This document shows, one piece after another, positions 1-7,501 of a stretch of DNA of 64,000 nt; within the stretch, counting starts at the first letter, position 1; the number at the start of each line of letters is the position of its first letter. Origin of the DNA: CATOSK01 sp034423195 (lineage in GTDB: Bacteria; Chloroflexota; Dehalococcoidia; Lucifugimonadales; UBA3495); the NCBI GenBank assembly GCA_034423195.1, contig DAOUIZ010000031.1, positions 3,870-67,869 on the forward strand. Direction: 5' to 3'. The position numbers were made by a program, and so were the translations under genes. The notes under the pieces are model-generated. The model was given only the letters and a program-made list of their open reading frames with translations, was not told where the DNA came from and did no database searches.

Positions 1-50
1 GCTCCCATCCTGCCCGTGTTGGCCCCAATCTCGGAGAAAGGAAACCCGCT

Positions 51-803
51 ATGGACAAGCCCAAGGTTTACTTCGCCCCCGGTTGATTCACCTGCGGACG
101 AACGAAAGATTTCCTTTCGTCAAATGGCATAGACTTCATCGAAGGCGACGTCGAACACGACAAGGCGTCAATGGACGAACTGCTGGCCCGCGGCATCAAG
201 TCCGTCCCCGTCACCATCCTGGGTGACCAGACCGTCGTGGGTTTTAACCCCCGCGAGTTGGCCCGCCTCTTCGACTTGGACGGCGAGGTTGCCGTTGCCG
301 ACCTGGCCACCATGGTATCCAAGTACGAGACCGTCCTCACCGCCTCCTGCCGCGCCTTCCGCCAGTTGTCCGCCGAGCACTGGGACTGGGAGTCCCCGGA
401 GCGCCAGCGCACCCTCGGACAGTTCTGCTTCCACCTTTCCGACCGGCCCGACCGCGCCCTCAATGCCTACCTCACCGGCCTCTACGCCAACGAGGACCGG
501 GGCCGTGATGTCGCCGACGTTCTCGGTGACGTGGGCTTCGAGGAAGTGGCGCTGAATATCGAAGATGTCCTCCGCCGCGTCAACCAGGCCCTCACCGGCG
601 ACGCCATCATCGACCTGGACAAGGTCCTCGACACCTACATGGGTCAGAAGACTGCCGGAGAGATGATGGACCTGGCCCTCGGCCACTCCGTCCACCACCT
701 CAAACAGCTCTACGAGTACATGTCCATCATCGGCATCAACCCCGTCGACGCCCTCGGCGCGGAAGACTTCGAGGGCATCTCCGTCCCCACCGAGCTCTTC
801 TGA
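51..803 (+). CDS. Probable selenoprotein: glutaredoxin-like domain (UxxC) fused to DinB-like domain
   Basis: The ATG at 51 follows an SD (GGAGAAAGGA). The reading frame runs to 803 (250 aa) with a single in-frame TGA at 84-86. That TGA sits where the first Cys of a glutaredoxin CxxC should be: the translation reads VYFAPG-U-FTCGRTKDFL, and the downstream SVPVTILGD has the cis-Pro of the thioredoxin fold. The match continues unbroken on both sides of the TGA, so a selenocysteine codon (UxxC) explains it better than a late start at 171, which would lose the redox site. A hairpin follows the TGA (separate entry). Residues ~85-250 resemble a DinB-fold domain with candidate metal His in CFHLSD and GHSVHHLKQL. 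Predicted role: cytosolic thiol/selenol oxidoreductase of unknown substrate. The alternative is a Cys-to-stop mutation or a base error. No sel genes lie in this window. Confidence 0.72.
84..120 (+). promoter_or_regulatory. Sec UGA codon and bSECIS-like hairpin
   Basis: The in-frame TGA is at 84-86. A perfect 7-bp stem, ACGAAAG (102-108) with CTTTCGT (114-120), encloses the loop ATTTC, so the apical loop begins 22 nt after the UGA. Bacterial SECIS elements are known to lie immediately 3' of the UGA inside the coding sequence, with a small apical loop about 16-37 nt away and a G at or near its start. If the closing G-C opens, the loop starts with G. The geometry is seen; SelB binding is inferred. 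Confidence 0.6.
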
Positions 804-825
804 GTCCAGGCCACGTCCCCAACAG

Positions 826-864
826 CCGGAAGCCCCGCCATGACCTCCACGGCGGGGCTTCCGG
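826..864. terminator. Bidirectional hairpin terminator
   Basis: A perfect 14-bp inverted repeat, CCGGAAGCCCCGCC (826-839) with GGCGGGGCTTCCGG (851-864), has an 11-nt loop. It lies between the convergent ends of the selenoprotein gene and the DUF3179 gene and could serve both. Only TTT follows on the plus strand. Confidence 0.65.
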
Positions 865-888
865 TTTCCCACAGGTTTCCAGGCGGGA

Positions 889-2301
889 TTAACTCTCCTT
901 GCCCCGGTAGACCAGCGTATCCGGCTTGAACGCCGCCCACGCGAACCAGAAGTGGTTGGCATGGACCACCGGAGTCAGCATCGCCCCCTTCAGCTCACCC
1001 TCCACCGCTCTCCCGGAAAAATCCCACACGCTCCCCGTCTCAGCGTCCAGGAACCGCCCTCCCTCCCGTGAGAATGTCAACGTCCTCCCGTCCGACTCCG
1101 CCAGGAAGACCCCCGTGGCCCCCACTTCCTTGGAACGTTCAATCAGGGAATGGTCCAGCGCGGAACGCGTCCCCGGCTGGAAGAACACCACCAACTCTTC
1201 TCCCCCGACCCGGCAGTTGACCGCCCCTTCTTCCGCCAGCACGGTGAACGGGAAAGCCACGTCCACCCCTCCTGCGCTCACTGCCGCCACTCTCTCTTTC
1301 GGCAGCAGCCGCTCGTCCGCCTCCCCGAAGAACAGGAAAGGCGGCTCATCCGCCCGGTCGTACCCAACGTAGGGATTCCGCCCGTAGTCCCTGGAATACC
1401 CCGTATCCCTCGACAGCACCATCCCGGCCGGATGGAACCCCTTGAAATCCGCCCACGAAACAATAGTGGAGGGCAGGAAGGTCAACAGAGACCCCGTCAG
1501 TTCCCCTACGATGGCCTCCCCGGTGAACTGCTGCCACCAGGACTCCGTTTGCCGGTCCCACATCACCAGGTCGCTGTTCCGCAGGTTCCCCGACGTCCCG
1601 AAGTCGTACACCACCCCGTCCAGCCGCCGGTCGAAGGTGACCGCCGAGTTGCACAGCGGGCAGAACGTCACCGACACCGGAACGCCCCCAACTTCGTCGT
1701 TCACAATCTCGTGCCATGTCATTATTTGGAGTGGAAACGCCCGCGCATCCCCGTCAATTTCCAGCAGGATTACCGGCTCCAGGTCCTCCAGCCACTCATC
1801 CGCTTCCTCCACGGACACATACCCCGGGTCATCCAGCGGCGGTATCCCGTCCCGGGAAACGCCTCCCGATGTGATCTCCTCCAACGGCACGCTGCTCTTG
1901 GAAAAGTCGGTCTCCCACCCCTGCCGCCGGAAGCGCTCCGCCAATGGGTCCTCCTGGCCCGCCTGGTCCAACACTTCCGCTGGCGCTCCCCCCGGCCTCG
2001 CTGCCGTCCCGCAGGCCGGAAGCCCATCCACCGGCGCGGACGGAATCGGGGTCGCGGAGGCGGCGGTCGATTCCGTCGTCCCTGGAACGTCCTCGGAAAC
2101 CGGGTCGCTGGAAGTCTCTGCCGCTGCTCCCGGCTCAATCCCTGGATTGCGGGAGGATTGCGCCACCGTCTCGGGCGGTTCCGTCGGATTCGGGTTCTCC
2201 CCAATAGCCGCCGGCCCGCACCCCGCCACCAGCAGCAGGACCGCCCACAAACCTGGGATAACTAACCGGCTGGTTTTCCTGGTCCAAATCGAGATTAGCA
2301 A
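889..2301 (-). CDS. DUF3179 domain-containing lipoprotein
   Basis: This 470-aa protein has an N-terminal hydrophobic segment ending in the lipobox LLLVAGC, then a Pro/Thr/Ser/Glu-rich linker to about residue 105. The rest matches the DUF3179 family: segments AFPLQIMTWHEIVNDEVGG, VTFCPLCNSAV and GTSGNLRNSDLVMWDRQT are seen. The CPLC pair could bind metal or be redox active. The family is widespread in marine Chloroflexota, archaea and planctomycetes, but its activity is not established. The predicted location is the outer face of the membrane. It is convergent with the selenoprotein gene and stands alone. The start at 2301 leaves a short positively charged n-region (WTRKTSR) before the hydrophobic core, as expected for a lipoprotein signal. 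Confidence 0.85.
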   Translation of the reverse strand: MLISIWTRKTSRLVIPGLWAVLLLVAGCGPAAIGENPNPTEPPETVAQSSRNPGIEPGAAAETSSDPVSEDVPGTTESTAASATPIPSAPVDGLPACGTAARPGGAPAEVLDQAGQEDPLAERFRRQGWETDFSKSSVPLEEITSGGVSRDGIPPLDDPGYVSVEEADEWLEDLEPVILLEIDGDARAFPLQIMTWHEIVNDEVGGVPVSVTFCPLCNSAVTFDRRLDGVVYDFGTSGNLRNSDLVMWDRQTESWWQQFTGEAIVGELTGSLLTFLPSTIVSWADFKGFHPAGMVLSRDTGYSRDYGRNPYVGYDRADEPPFLFFGEADERLLPKERVAAVSAGGVDVAFPFTVLAEEGAVNCRVGGEELVVFFQPGTRSALDHSLIERSKEVGATGVFLAESDGRTLTFSREGGRFLDAETGSVWDFSGRAVEGELKGAMLTPVVHANHFWFAWAAFKPDTLVYRGKES

Positions 2302-2532
2302 AGTTTTTCTCCACTATCGCCCCGCTGCTACGCCCCTGTGCTGCGGGTTCCTCCGGCCAACTGGGCCCGGCCGTCTCCCGGTTCCGGCCGCTTCGACTGG
2401 TCCTTCCGTTGCCTTGAACGGTATTACGATTCGTGCCAACAAGTGGATGATGGCCTTACCCCTCAACCCGGAGCTCTCTCCCGGGGGGCCTCCCGCAGGT
2501 TCCGGGAAACCCACAGCTCCGGCAGTTTGAGT

Positions 2533-2538
2533 TATAAT
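2533..2538 (+). promoter_or_regulatory. -10 box for tRNA-Pro
   Basis: A perfect TATAAT lies 41 bases before the tRNA-Pro 5' end. No good -35 hexamer is visible at 16-18 bp. The rest of 2302-2579 shows no gene or other clear signal. Confidence 0.5.
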
Positions 2539-2579
2539 GGAAGACAGTCGCAGGCTGACTGCCTGTGGCGGCTCACGGT

Positions 2580-2655
2580 CGGGGTGTAGCGCAGTGGCTA
2601 GCGCGCTTCGTTCGGGACGAAGAGGTCGGAAGTTCGAATCTTCTCACCCCGACCA
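2580..2655 (+). tRNA. tRNA-Pro (anticodon CGG)
   Basis: A cloverleaf is seen: acceptor CGGGGTG (2580-2586) pairs with CACCCCG (2645-2651), and the anticodon stem CTTCG/CGAAG encloses the loop TTCGGGA with anticodon CGG. The T-arm contains GTTCGAATC. Discriminator A and an encoded CCA complete 76 nt. It reads proline codon CCG. Confidence 0.95.
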
Positions 2656-2717
2656 TCCGGTAAACCCATCACTGTCGTCGTGACCCACGCCTGTTGAGAC
2701 ACGTCGCCCCCCTTCCG

Positions 2718-3269
2718 TCACCTCCCTTCATTCGCAGCTTCCAACTCGACCAGCCGCGCCCCCCGGTCCACCAGGCCCCCTTCTTCCACCGCTACCCTCT
2801 TGACTGTTGCATCCCCCGGTGCGTCGATGATCAGCTCCATCTTCATCGACTCCAGGATAACCAGCGGTTCCCCGGCCCCAACCCGCTGCCCATCCGTCAC
2901 CAGTACCTGCATCACCCGCCCCGGCATCGGAGCGGACACATCCCCCGCTATACTCCCGGCCCTCCGGCTCCCGCGCGCCGCCTCATACGCCGCCTCGAAC
3001 ACGAACACCCGGCCGTCCAGCCAGACTTGGACCTGTCCCCCGTCTCCATAAACTGCATAGGAGTGGATCGCGCCGTCCGGGCCGGTGCACCAACCCCGGC
3101 TGGGATTGCCCTGCTTCGCGTGAATGTCCACCGAGATGCCGTCAACGGTGACCCGGGACGCCTGATCCTCGTCTTGGACTTCACATTCCCTCACCGGCCC
3201 CTCGACCGGATACGTTGCCTGTAATCGCATCATGGTCAGGGCAGCACCCGGCTCCCCACCGCCCGCCAT
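2718..3269 (-). CDS. Acyl-CoA carboxylase BT/biotin carboxyl carrier subunit
   Basis: This 183-aa protein has an N-terminal half resembling the BT linker domain of methylcrotonyl/propionyl-CoA carboxylase alpha subunits (VQVWLDGRVFVFEA). A C-terminal biotinyl domain starts near residue 110 (APMPGRV), with the biotinyl-lysine in ESMKMEL (usually AMKM). It would carry the carboxyl group between the biotin carboxylase and the carboxyltransferase encoded upstream. The start at 3269 has an SD (GAGGGGAG) inside the biotin carboxylase gene, so the two genes overlap by 34 nt in a -1 frame. Later ATGs at 3233 and 3230 lack an SD. In most relatives BC, BT and BCCP form one polypeptide; here they are split. 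Confidence 0.85.
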   Translation of the reverse strand: MAGGGEPGAALTMMRLQATYPVEGPVRECEVQDEDQASRVTVDGISVDIHAKQGNPSRGWCTGPDGAIHSYAVYGDGGQVQVWLDGRVFVFEAAYEAARGSRRAGSIAGDVSAPMPGRVMQVLVTDGQRVGAGEPLVILESMKMELIIDAPGDATVKRVAVEEGGLVDRGARLVELEAANEGR

Positions 3270-4747
3270 GGTGAAATCTCCCCTCGTTCTTCTGGCTCCC
3301 GGCCTTCTCCGTCTGGATCATCCCCCTGCGCGCTTCTCTGCGACAACCCCAACGCCGAAACGGCGGCCGCAACCGCTTCGGTATCCTGTCCAATCTCTGG
3401 AGAAAACAGCCCTCTCTCTCTTTCCAGGAACGCTGTGTCGTATTGCCCCGCCCGGAACCTCGCGTTCCGCACCACGTCCCGCAGGAAAGGAATGTTGGTC
3501 ACTGTCCCCAGCACCGCGAACTCGGATAATGCCCGCTCCATCCGCGCCAGGGCTGAATCCCGGCTTGGCCCCCACGCCGTCAGCTTGGCCAGCAGGGCGT
3601 CATAATTCAGCGGCACCTCATCCCCTTCCGCCACCCCGCTGTCCAGCCGGATGCCCGGGCCGCTGGGAGGCTCCCACACCGCCACCTTCCCCCCCGTCGG
3701 CAGGAAATCGTTATACGGGTCCTCGGCGTAGACCCGGCACTCGACGGCGTGTCCCCTGGGAATAACATCCTCCTGCCCGAAGCCCAGTTCTTCCCCCGCC
3801 GCGATCCTGACCTGCCACGCCACCAGATCCATCCCCAGCGTCTCTTCCGTGATCGGATGCTCCACCTGTAACCGGGTGTTCATCTCCAGGAAGAAGAACC
3901 GCTCTTCCCTCGGATCGAACAGGAATTCAACGGTTCCCGCGTTCACATAACCCGCCGCCCGTGCCAGATTCACCGCCGCCGCGCCCATTTGTTGCCTCAG
4001 GTGCGGCGTCAGTGCCGGAGACGGCGTTTCCTCGATTAGCTTCTGCCGCCGCCGTTGGATGCTGCACTCCCGCTCCATCAGGTGGACCGTGTTGCCCTGC
4101 CCGTCCGCCAGCACCTGCACCTCGATATGCCGCGCCCAGGGCACGAACCGTTCCAGGAAGACCCGTCCGTCGCCAAAAGCCCCCTCCGCCTCCCTCCGTG
4201 CCGTCTCCACCGCCAGCGCCAGCTCCCCTGCATCGTTCACCATGCGGATTCCCCGGCCGCCACCCCCGCCCGCCGCTTTGATGAGCAACGGGAACTCTGC
4301 GGTTTCTGCGTAACGGTTTAGGTCCTCTTCGCTTTCCGTCACCGGGCTGCTCTCCACCACTGGCACGCCCGCCCGTGCGGCCAGGATCTTGGACCGCACC
4401 TTGTCCCCCAGGTCCGACATATTCCTGGGGGTCGGCCCGATGAAGGTGACTCCCGCCTCGTTGCAGGCTTGGGCAAACCCCGCGTTCTCCGACAGGAAGC
4501 CGTATCCCGGGTGGATGGCCTCCGCTCCGCACTCCCTGGCAATGCCGATGATCTTTTCGGCGTTCAGGTAAGTTTCTTCAGGAGTATTCCCCCCCAACGG
4601 AAACGCCTCGTCGGCTAGGCTAACGTGGGGCGCATTCCGGTCCGCCTCGGAGTAGACGGCAACTGTGGCGATTCCCATTTCCCGGAGAGTGCGCTGGACC
4701 CGCACCGCTATCTCCCCCCGGTTCGCCACCAGCACTTTCTTAAACAT
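3236..4747 (-). CDS. Biotin carboxylase subunit of acyl-CoA carboxylase
   Basis: This 503-aa ATP-grasp protein starts MFKKVLVANRGEIAVRV, the classic biotin carboxylase N-terminus. The Gly-rich ATP loop (KAAGGGGGRGIRM), the catalytic stretch FFLEMNTRLQVEHPITE and the EDPYNDFLPTGGK segment are present. It carboxylates biotin on the carrier subunit using ATP and bicarbonate. It lies 43 bp after the carboxyltransferase gene and overlaps the carrier gene. Its C-terminus runs past the normal BC domain into a Glu/Arg-rich stretch and SPWRAV; SPW normally precedes the BT domain of a fused alpha subunit. This suggests fission or frameshift of an MCC alpha chain. The symbol accC fits by family, but an MCC role is more likely than fatty-acid synthesis. 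Confidence 0.93.
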   Translation of the reverse strand: MFKKVLVANRGEIAVRVQRTLREMGIATVAVYSEADRNAPHVSLADEAFPLGGNTPEETYLNAEKIIGIARECGAEAIHPGYGFLSENAGFAQACNEAGVTFIGPTPRNMSDLGDKVRSKILAARAGVPVVESSPVTESEEDLNRYAETAEFPLLIKAAGGGGGRGIRMVNDAGELALAVETARREAEGAFGDGRVFLERFVPWARHIEVQVLADGQGNTVHLMERECSIQRRRQKLIEETPSPALTPHLRQQMGAAAVNLARAAGYVNAGTVEFLFDPREERFFFLEMNTRLQVEHPITEETLGMDLVAWQVRIAAGEELGFGQEDVIPRGHAVECRVYAEDPYNDFLPTGGKVAVWEPPSGPGIRLDSGVAEGDEVPLNYDALLAKLTAWGPSRDSALARMERALSEFAVLGTVTNIPFLRDVVRNARFRAGQYDTAFLERERGLFSPEIGQDTEAVAAAVSALGLSQRSAQGDDPDGEGREPEERGEISPWRAVGSRVLP

Positions 4748-4790
4748 GGCAATTGCCCGGACACGACTCTAACGGTCCCACCTGCCCGCC

Positions 4791-6398
4791 TCACATGCGG
4801 AAAACGCCCCGGGCCGGTTCAGGAAACGGACCATTCAGCGCCGCCCGGATCGCCAGCCCAAGCACGTCCCGCGAGTCCGCCGGATCAATTACACCATCAT
4901 CCCAAAGCCGTGCGGTACTGTAATATGGATTCCCCTCCTCCTCGTACTTGGTCAATATCGGTCTCTCCAGTGCCTCCCTGTCCAACTCCGAAAACTCCCT
5001 GCCTTCCCGGTCCAGTTGCCGCTCTCTGATTGTTGACATCACCGTAGCCGCTTGCTGTCCACCCATCACCGAAATTCTCGCGTTGGGCCACATCCACAGG
5101 AACCGTGGCTGGAACGCCCGCCCGCACATTCCATAGTTCCCTGCCCCGAAAGATCCTCCGACGACCATCGTAAACTTCGGCACCGCCGCGTTGGAAACCG
5201 CCATCACCATCTTGGCCCCGTCCTTGGCGATACCCGCCGCCTCGTACTGCCGTCCCACCATGAACCCCGTCACGTTCTGGAGAAACACCAGGGGGACTCC
5301 CCTCTGGGAACAAAGCTCTACAAAGTGCGTCCCCTTCAACGCGCTCTCGGAAAACAGGACCCCGTTGTTCGCCACGATCCCGACCGGGTATCCCCAGATC
5401 CGCGCGAACCCGCACACCAGCGTTTCCCCGTAATTCGCCTTGAACTCGTGGAAGAAGCTCCCGTCCACTATCCGCGCAATTACTTCCCGGCAGTCATACG
5501 CCCGTCGCCGGTCCGCCGGAACAATCCCATATATCTCCTCGGCGTCATAGACCGGGGGTGCCACCGCCTGCTGTCTCAAGGGCGTGGGATTCCGCAGGGG
5601 AAGGTTCTCGATTACATTCCGGGTAATTGCCAGCGCCTCCCCGTCGTCTGCCGCGTAATGGTCGGCCACTCCTGACAAGCGCGTGTGAACGTCTGCGCCC
5701 CCCAGCGTTTCCGCGTCGACTTCCTCTCCCGTGGCCGCCCGGACCAGCGGCGGTCCGCCCAGGAAAATCGTCCCCTGTTCCTTGACGATTACCACCTCGT
5801 CGCTCATCGCCGGAATGTACGCCCCGCCCGCTGTGCATGACCCCATCACCACCGCCACCTGCGGGATCCCCAGCGCCGACATCTGCGCCTGGTTGTAGAA
5901 AATCCGTCCGAAGTGGTCTTTGTCCGGGAAAACCTCTGCCTGAAGCGGGAGGAACGCCCCTCCCGAGTCCACCAGGTAAATGCACGGAAGCCGGTTTTCC
6001 AGGGCAATCTCCTGTGCTCTCAGGTGCTTCTTCACCGTGATCGGATAGTATGTGCCCCCCTTCACCGTGGCATCGTTTGCCGCTACCATCACTTCCCGCC
6101 CGTGGACCACCCCGACTCCTGTGACAATTCCCCCGCAGTTAACCTCGTCGTCATACATCCCCCACCCGGCCAGCGGACTCAGCTCCAGGAATGGTGTATT
6201 CGCGTCCGTCAGGCGGTCTATCCGCTCCCGAGCCGTCAGCTTTCCCCGGTTTCGGTGCAGCTCTACTGCCCCCTCGCTTCCTCCCCCTCGGACCAGTCCC
6301 AGCCGTCCCTTTAACTCGGCGACCAGCTCCGACATCTGCCGTTCGTTCTCGGCAAACTCGGAGCTGTTCCGCACGACCCGTGATTCCAGTCTGTTCAT
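4791..6398 (-). CDS. mccB: Acyl-CoA carboxylase carboxyltransferase, methylcrotonyl-CoA type
   Basis: This 535-aa protein has the length and motifs of the methylcrotonyl-CoA carboxylase beta subunit. It shows KLTARERIDRL near residue 53, VKGGTYYPITVKKHLRAQEI, the CoA-binding SCTAGGAYIPAMSDE, and a C-terminal carboxyltransferase half (VGIVANNGVLFSESALKG, GGSFGAGNYGMCGRAF). It transfers carboxyl from biotin to an acyl-CoA; with the BC and carrier genes it forms a complete enzyme, most likely for leucine/isovalerate breakdown. Related geranyl- or propionyl-CoA carboxylases cannot be fully excluded. It is the first gene of the minus-strand operon. No SD precedes the ATG and a TATAAT lies only about 15 nt upstream, so the mRNA leader is very short or absent. 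Confidence 0.9.
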   Translation of the reverse strand: MNRLESRVVRNSSEFAENERQMSELVAELKGRLGLVRGGGSEGAVELHRNRGKLTARERIDRLTDANTPFLELSPLAGWGMYDDEVNCGGIVTGVGVVHGREVMVAANDATVKGGTYYPITVKKHLRAQEIALENRLPCIYLVDSGGAFLPLQAEVFPDKDHFGRIFYNQAQMSALGIPQVAVVMGSCTAGGAYIPAMSDEVVIVKEQGTIFLGGPPLVRAATGEEVDAETLGGADVHTRLSGVADHYAADDGEALAITRNVIENLPLRNPTPLRQQAVAPPVYDAEEIYGIVPADRRRAYDCREVIARIVDGSFFHEFKANYGETLVCGFARIWGYPVGIVANNGVLFSESALKGTHFVELCSQRGVPLVFLQNVTGFMVGRQYEAAGIAKDGAKMVMAVSNAAVPKFTMVVGGSFGAGNYGMCGRAFQPRFLWMWPNARISVMGGQQAATVMSTIRERQLDREGREFSELDREALERPILTKYEEEGNPYYSTARLWDDGVIDPADSRDVLGLAIRAALNGPFPEPARGVFRM

Positions 6399-6413
6399 CT
6401 CAAAATCCGGCCA

Positions 6414-6419
6414 ATTATA
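6414..6419 (-). promoter_or_regulatory. -10 box of carboxylase operon, short-leader promoter
   Basis: On the minus strand GTTTATAATTGG contains TATAAT, placing the expected transcription start about 9 nt before the ATG at 6398. No SD is visible and no good -35 is seen. The same decamer GTTTATAATT precedes the gene at 40969. Confidence 0.5.
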
Positions 6420-6511
6420 AACCGGCTACCCCCGTCTCCGTTCCCGCTCGTTGAACCCCGTGGCCCGCTCGGCTATCCTGTCTCAGGAACCCTATGTACT
6501 GACAGGAACTG

Positions 6512-7447
6512 ATGCCCATGCCCGCCTCCACCGTCCTCGGACTCGTCGGAAACACCCCGCTGGTCGAACTCGCCCACATGTCTCCCAAACCCGGCATTCG
6601 CATCTTCGCCAAGCTTGAGGGACAGAATCCCAGCGGCAGCATCAAGGATCGCATCGCCCTGGCCATGATCGAGAAGGCTGAAACCGAAGGCCACCTCCGT
6701 CCCGGCGGCACCATCGTCGAGGCCAGCAGCGGCAACACCGCCATCGCCCTGGCTTTCGTCGGCAAGCAGAAGGGATACGCCGTGCGGGTTGTTATCCCGG
6801 GCGAGGTCGCTCCCAGCATCGGCGATCTCCTCCACCTTTACGGCGCAGAAATAACCTGGTGCGAACCCCGCGCCGGAATGAAGGGCGCCATCGACCTCGC
6901 TCTGGAAATGTCCCGGTCCGAAGGGTTCCACTACGCCGGGCAATTCGACAACCGCATCAACCTCCGCACCCACTATCACCACACCGGCGCCGAAATTGCG
7001 GCGGGCCTGCCCTCCGTTGACGTCTTCGTAGCGGGCATCGGCACCGGCGGCACCATCACCGGCGTCGGCCGTCGCCTCCGCGAAATCAACCCGCAGGTCA
7101 AGATCGTCGGCGTCGAACCTCGCATGGGAGAGTCCCTCCAGGGGTTGCGTAGCCTGTCCGAGGGATACGTCCCGCCGCTGCTTGACCTCGGCCTCCTCGA
7201 CCGCCGCTTCCTCGTTGACAACGCCACCGCCATCGACATGTCCCGCCGCATCGTGGAACACGAGGGAATCCTGGCGGGAATCTCCGCTGGTGCCGCCCTC
7301 CATGCCGCTTACCGGGTGGCCTGGGACATGGATCAAGGCAACATCGTGGTCATGTTCTCCGACGGCGGTTGGAAGTACCTTCCCGCACGCCCCTGGGATG
7401 CCGCTCGCGCCGGCTCCGAAGACCTGGACGATACCCACTGGTGGTGA
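6512..7447 (+). CDS. Cysteine synthase family (O-acetylserine/O-phosphoserine sulfhydrylase)
   Basis: This 311-aa PLP enzyme of fold type II shows the N-terminal LGLVGNTPLVEL, the PLP-lysine loop NPSGSIKDR, the substrate loop EASSGNTAIALAF, the phosphate loop GIGTGGTITGVGR and the C-terminal FSDGGWKYL. It makes cysteine from an activated serine and sulfide in the cytosol. Length and motifs fit CysK/CysM; the acyl donor cannot be assigned from sequence. A second ATG at 6518 has better spacing to AGGA and may be the true start. It is divergent from the carboxylase operon and convergent with the peptidase gene. The C-terminal DDTHWW tail is unusual. Confidence 0.9.
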   Translation: MPMPASTVLGLVGNTPLVELAHMSPKPGIRIFAKLEGQNPSGSIKDRIALAMIEKAETEGHLRPGGTIVEASSGNTAIALAFVGKQKGYAVRVVIPGEVAPSIGDLLHLYGAEITWCEPRAGMKGAIDLALEMSRSEGFHYAGQFDNRINLRTHYHHTGAEIAAGLPSVDVFVAGIGTGGTITGVGRRLREINPQVKIVGVEPRMGESLQGLRSLSEGYVPPLLDLGLLDRRFLVDNATAIDMSRRIVEHEGILAGISAGAALHAAYRVAWDMDQGNIVVMFSDGGWKYLPARPWDAARAGSEDLDDTHWW

Positions 7448-7501
7448 ATCGGGCGTTGACCGGTCCCGCCGGCGGACTTCCCCCAATGGGGTTTCCCGTT
7501 C

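Noticed and set aside
171..803. Start of the first gene at ATG 171
   Set aside because: It would begin inside the glutaredoxin fold and discard the redox motif. The frame upstream is conserved in pattern to the SD-preceded ATG at 51, with only a TGA at the Cys position.
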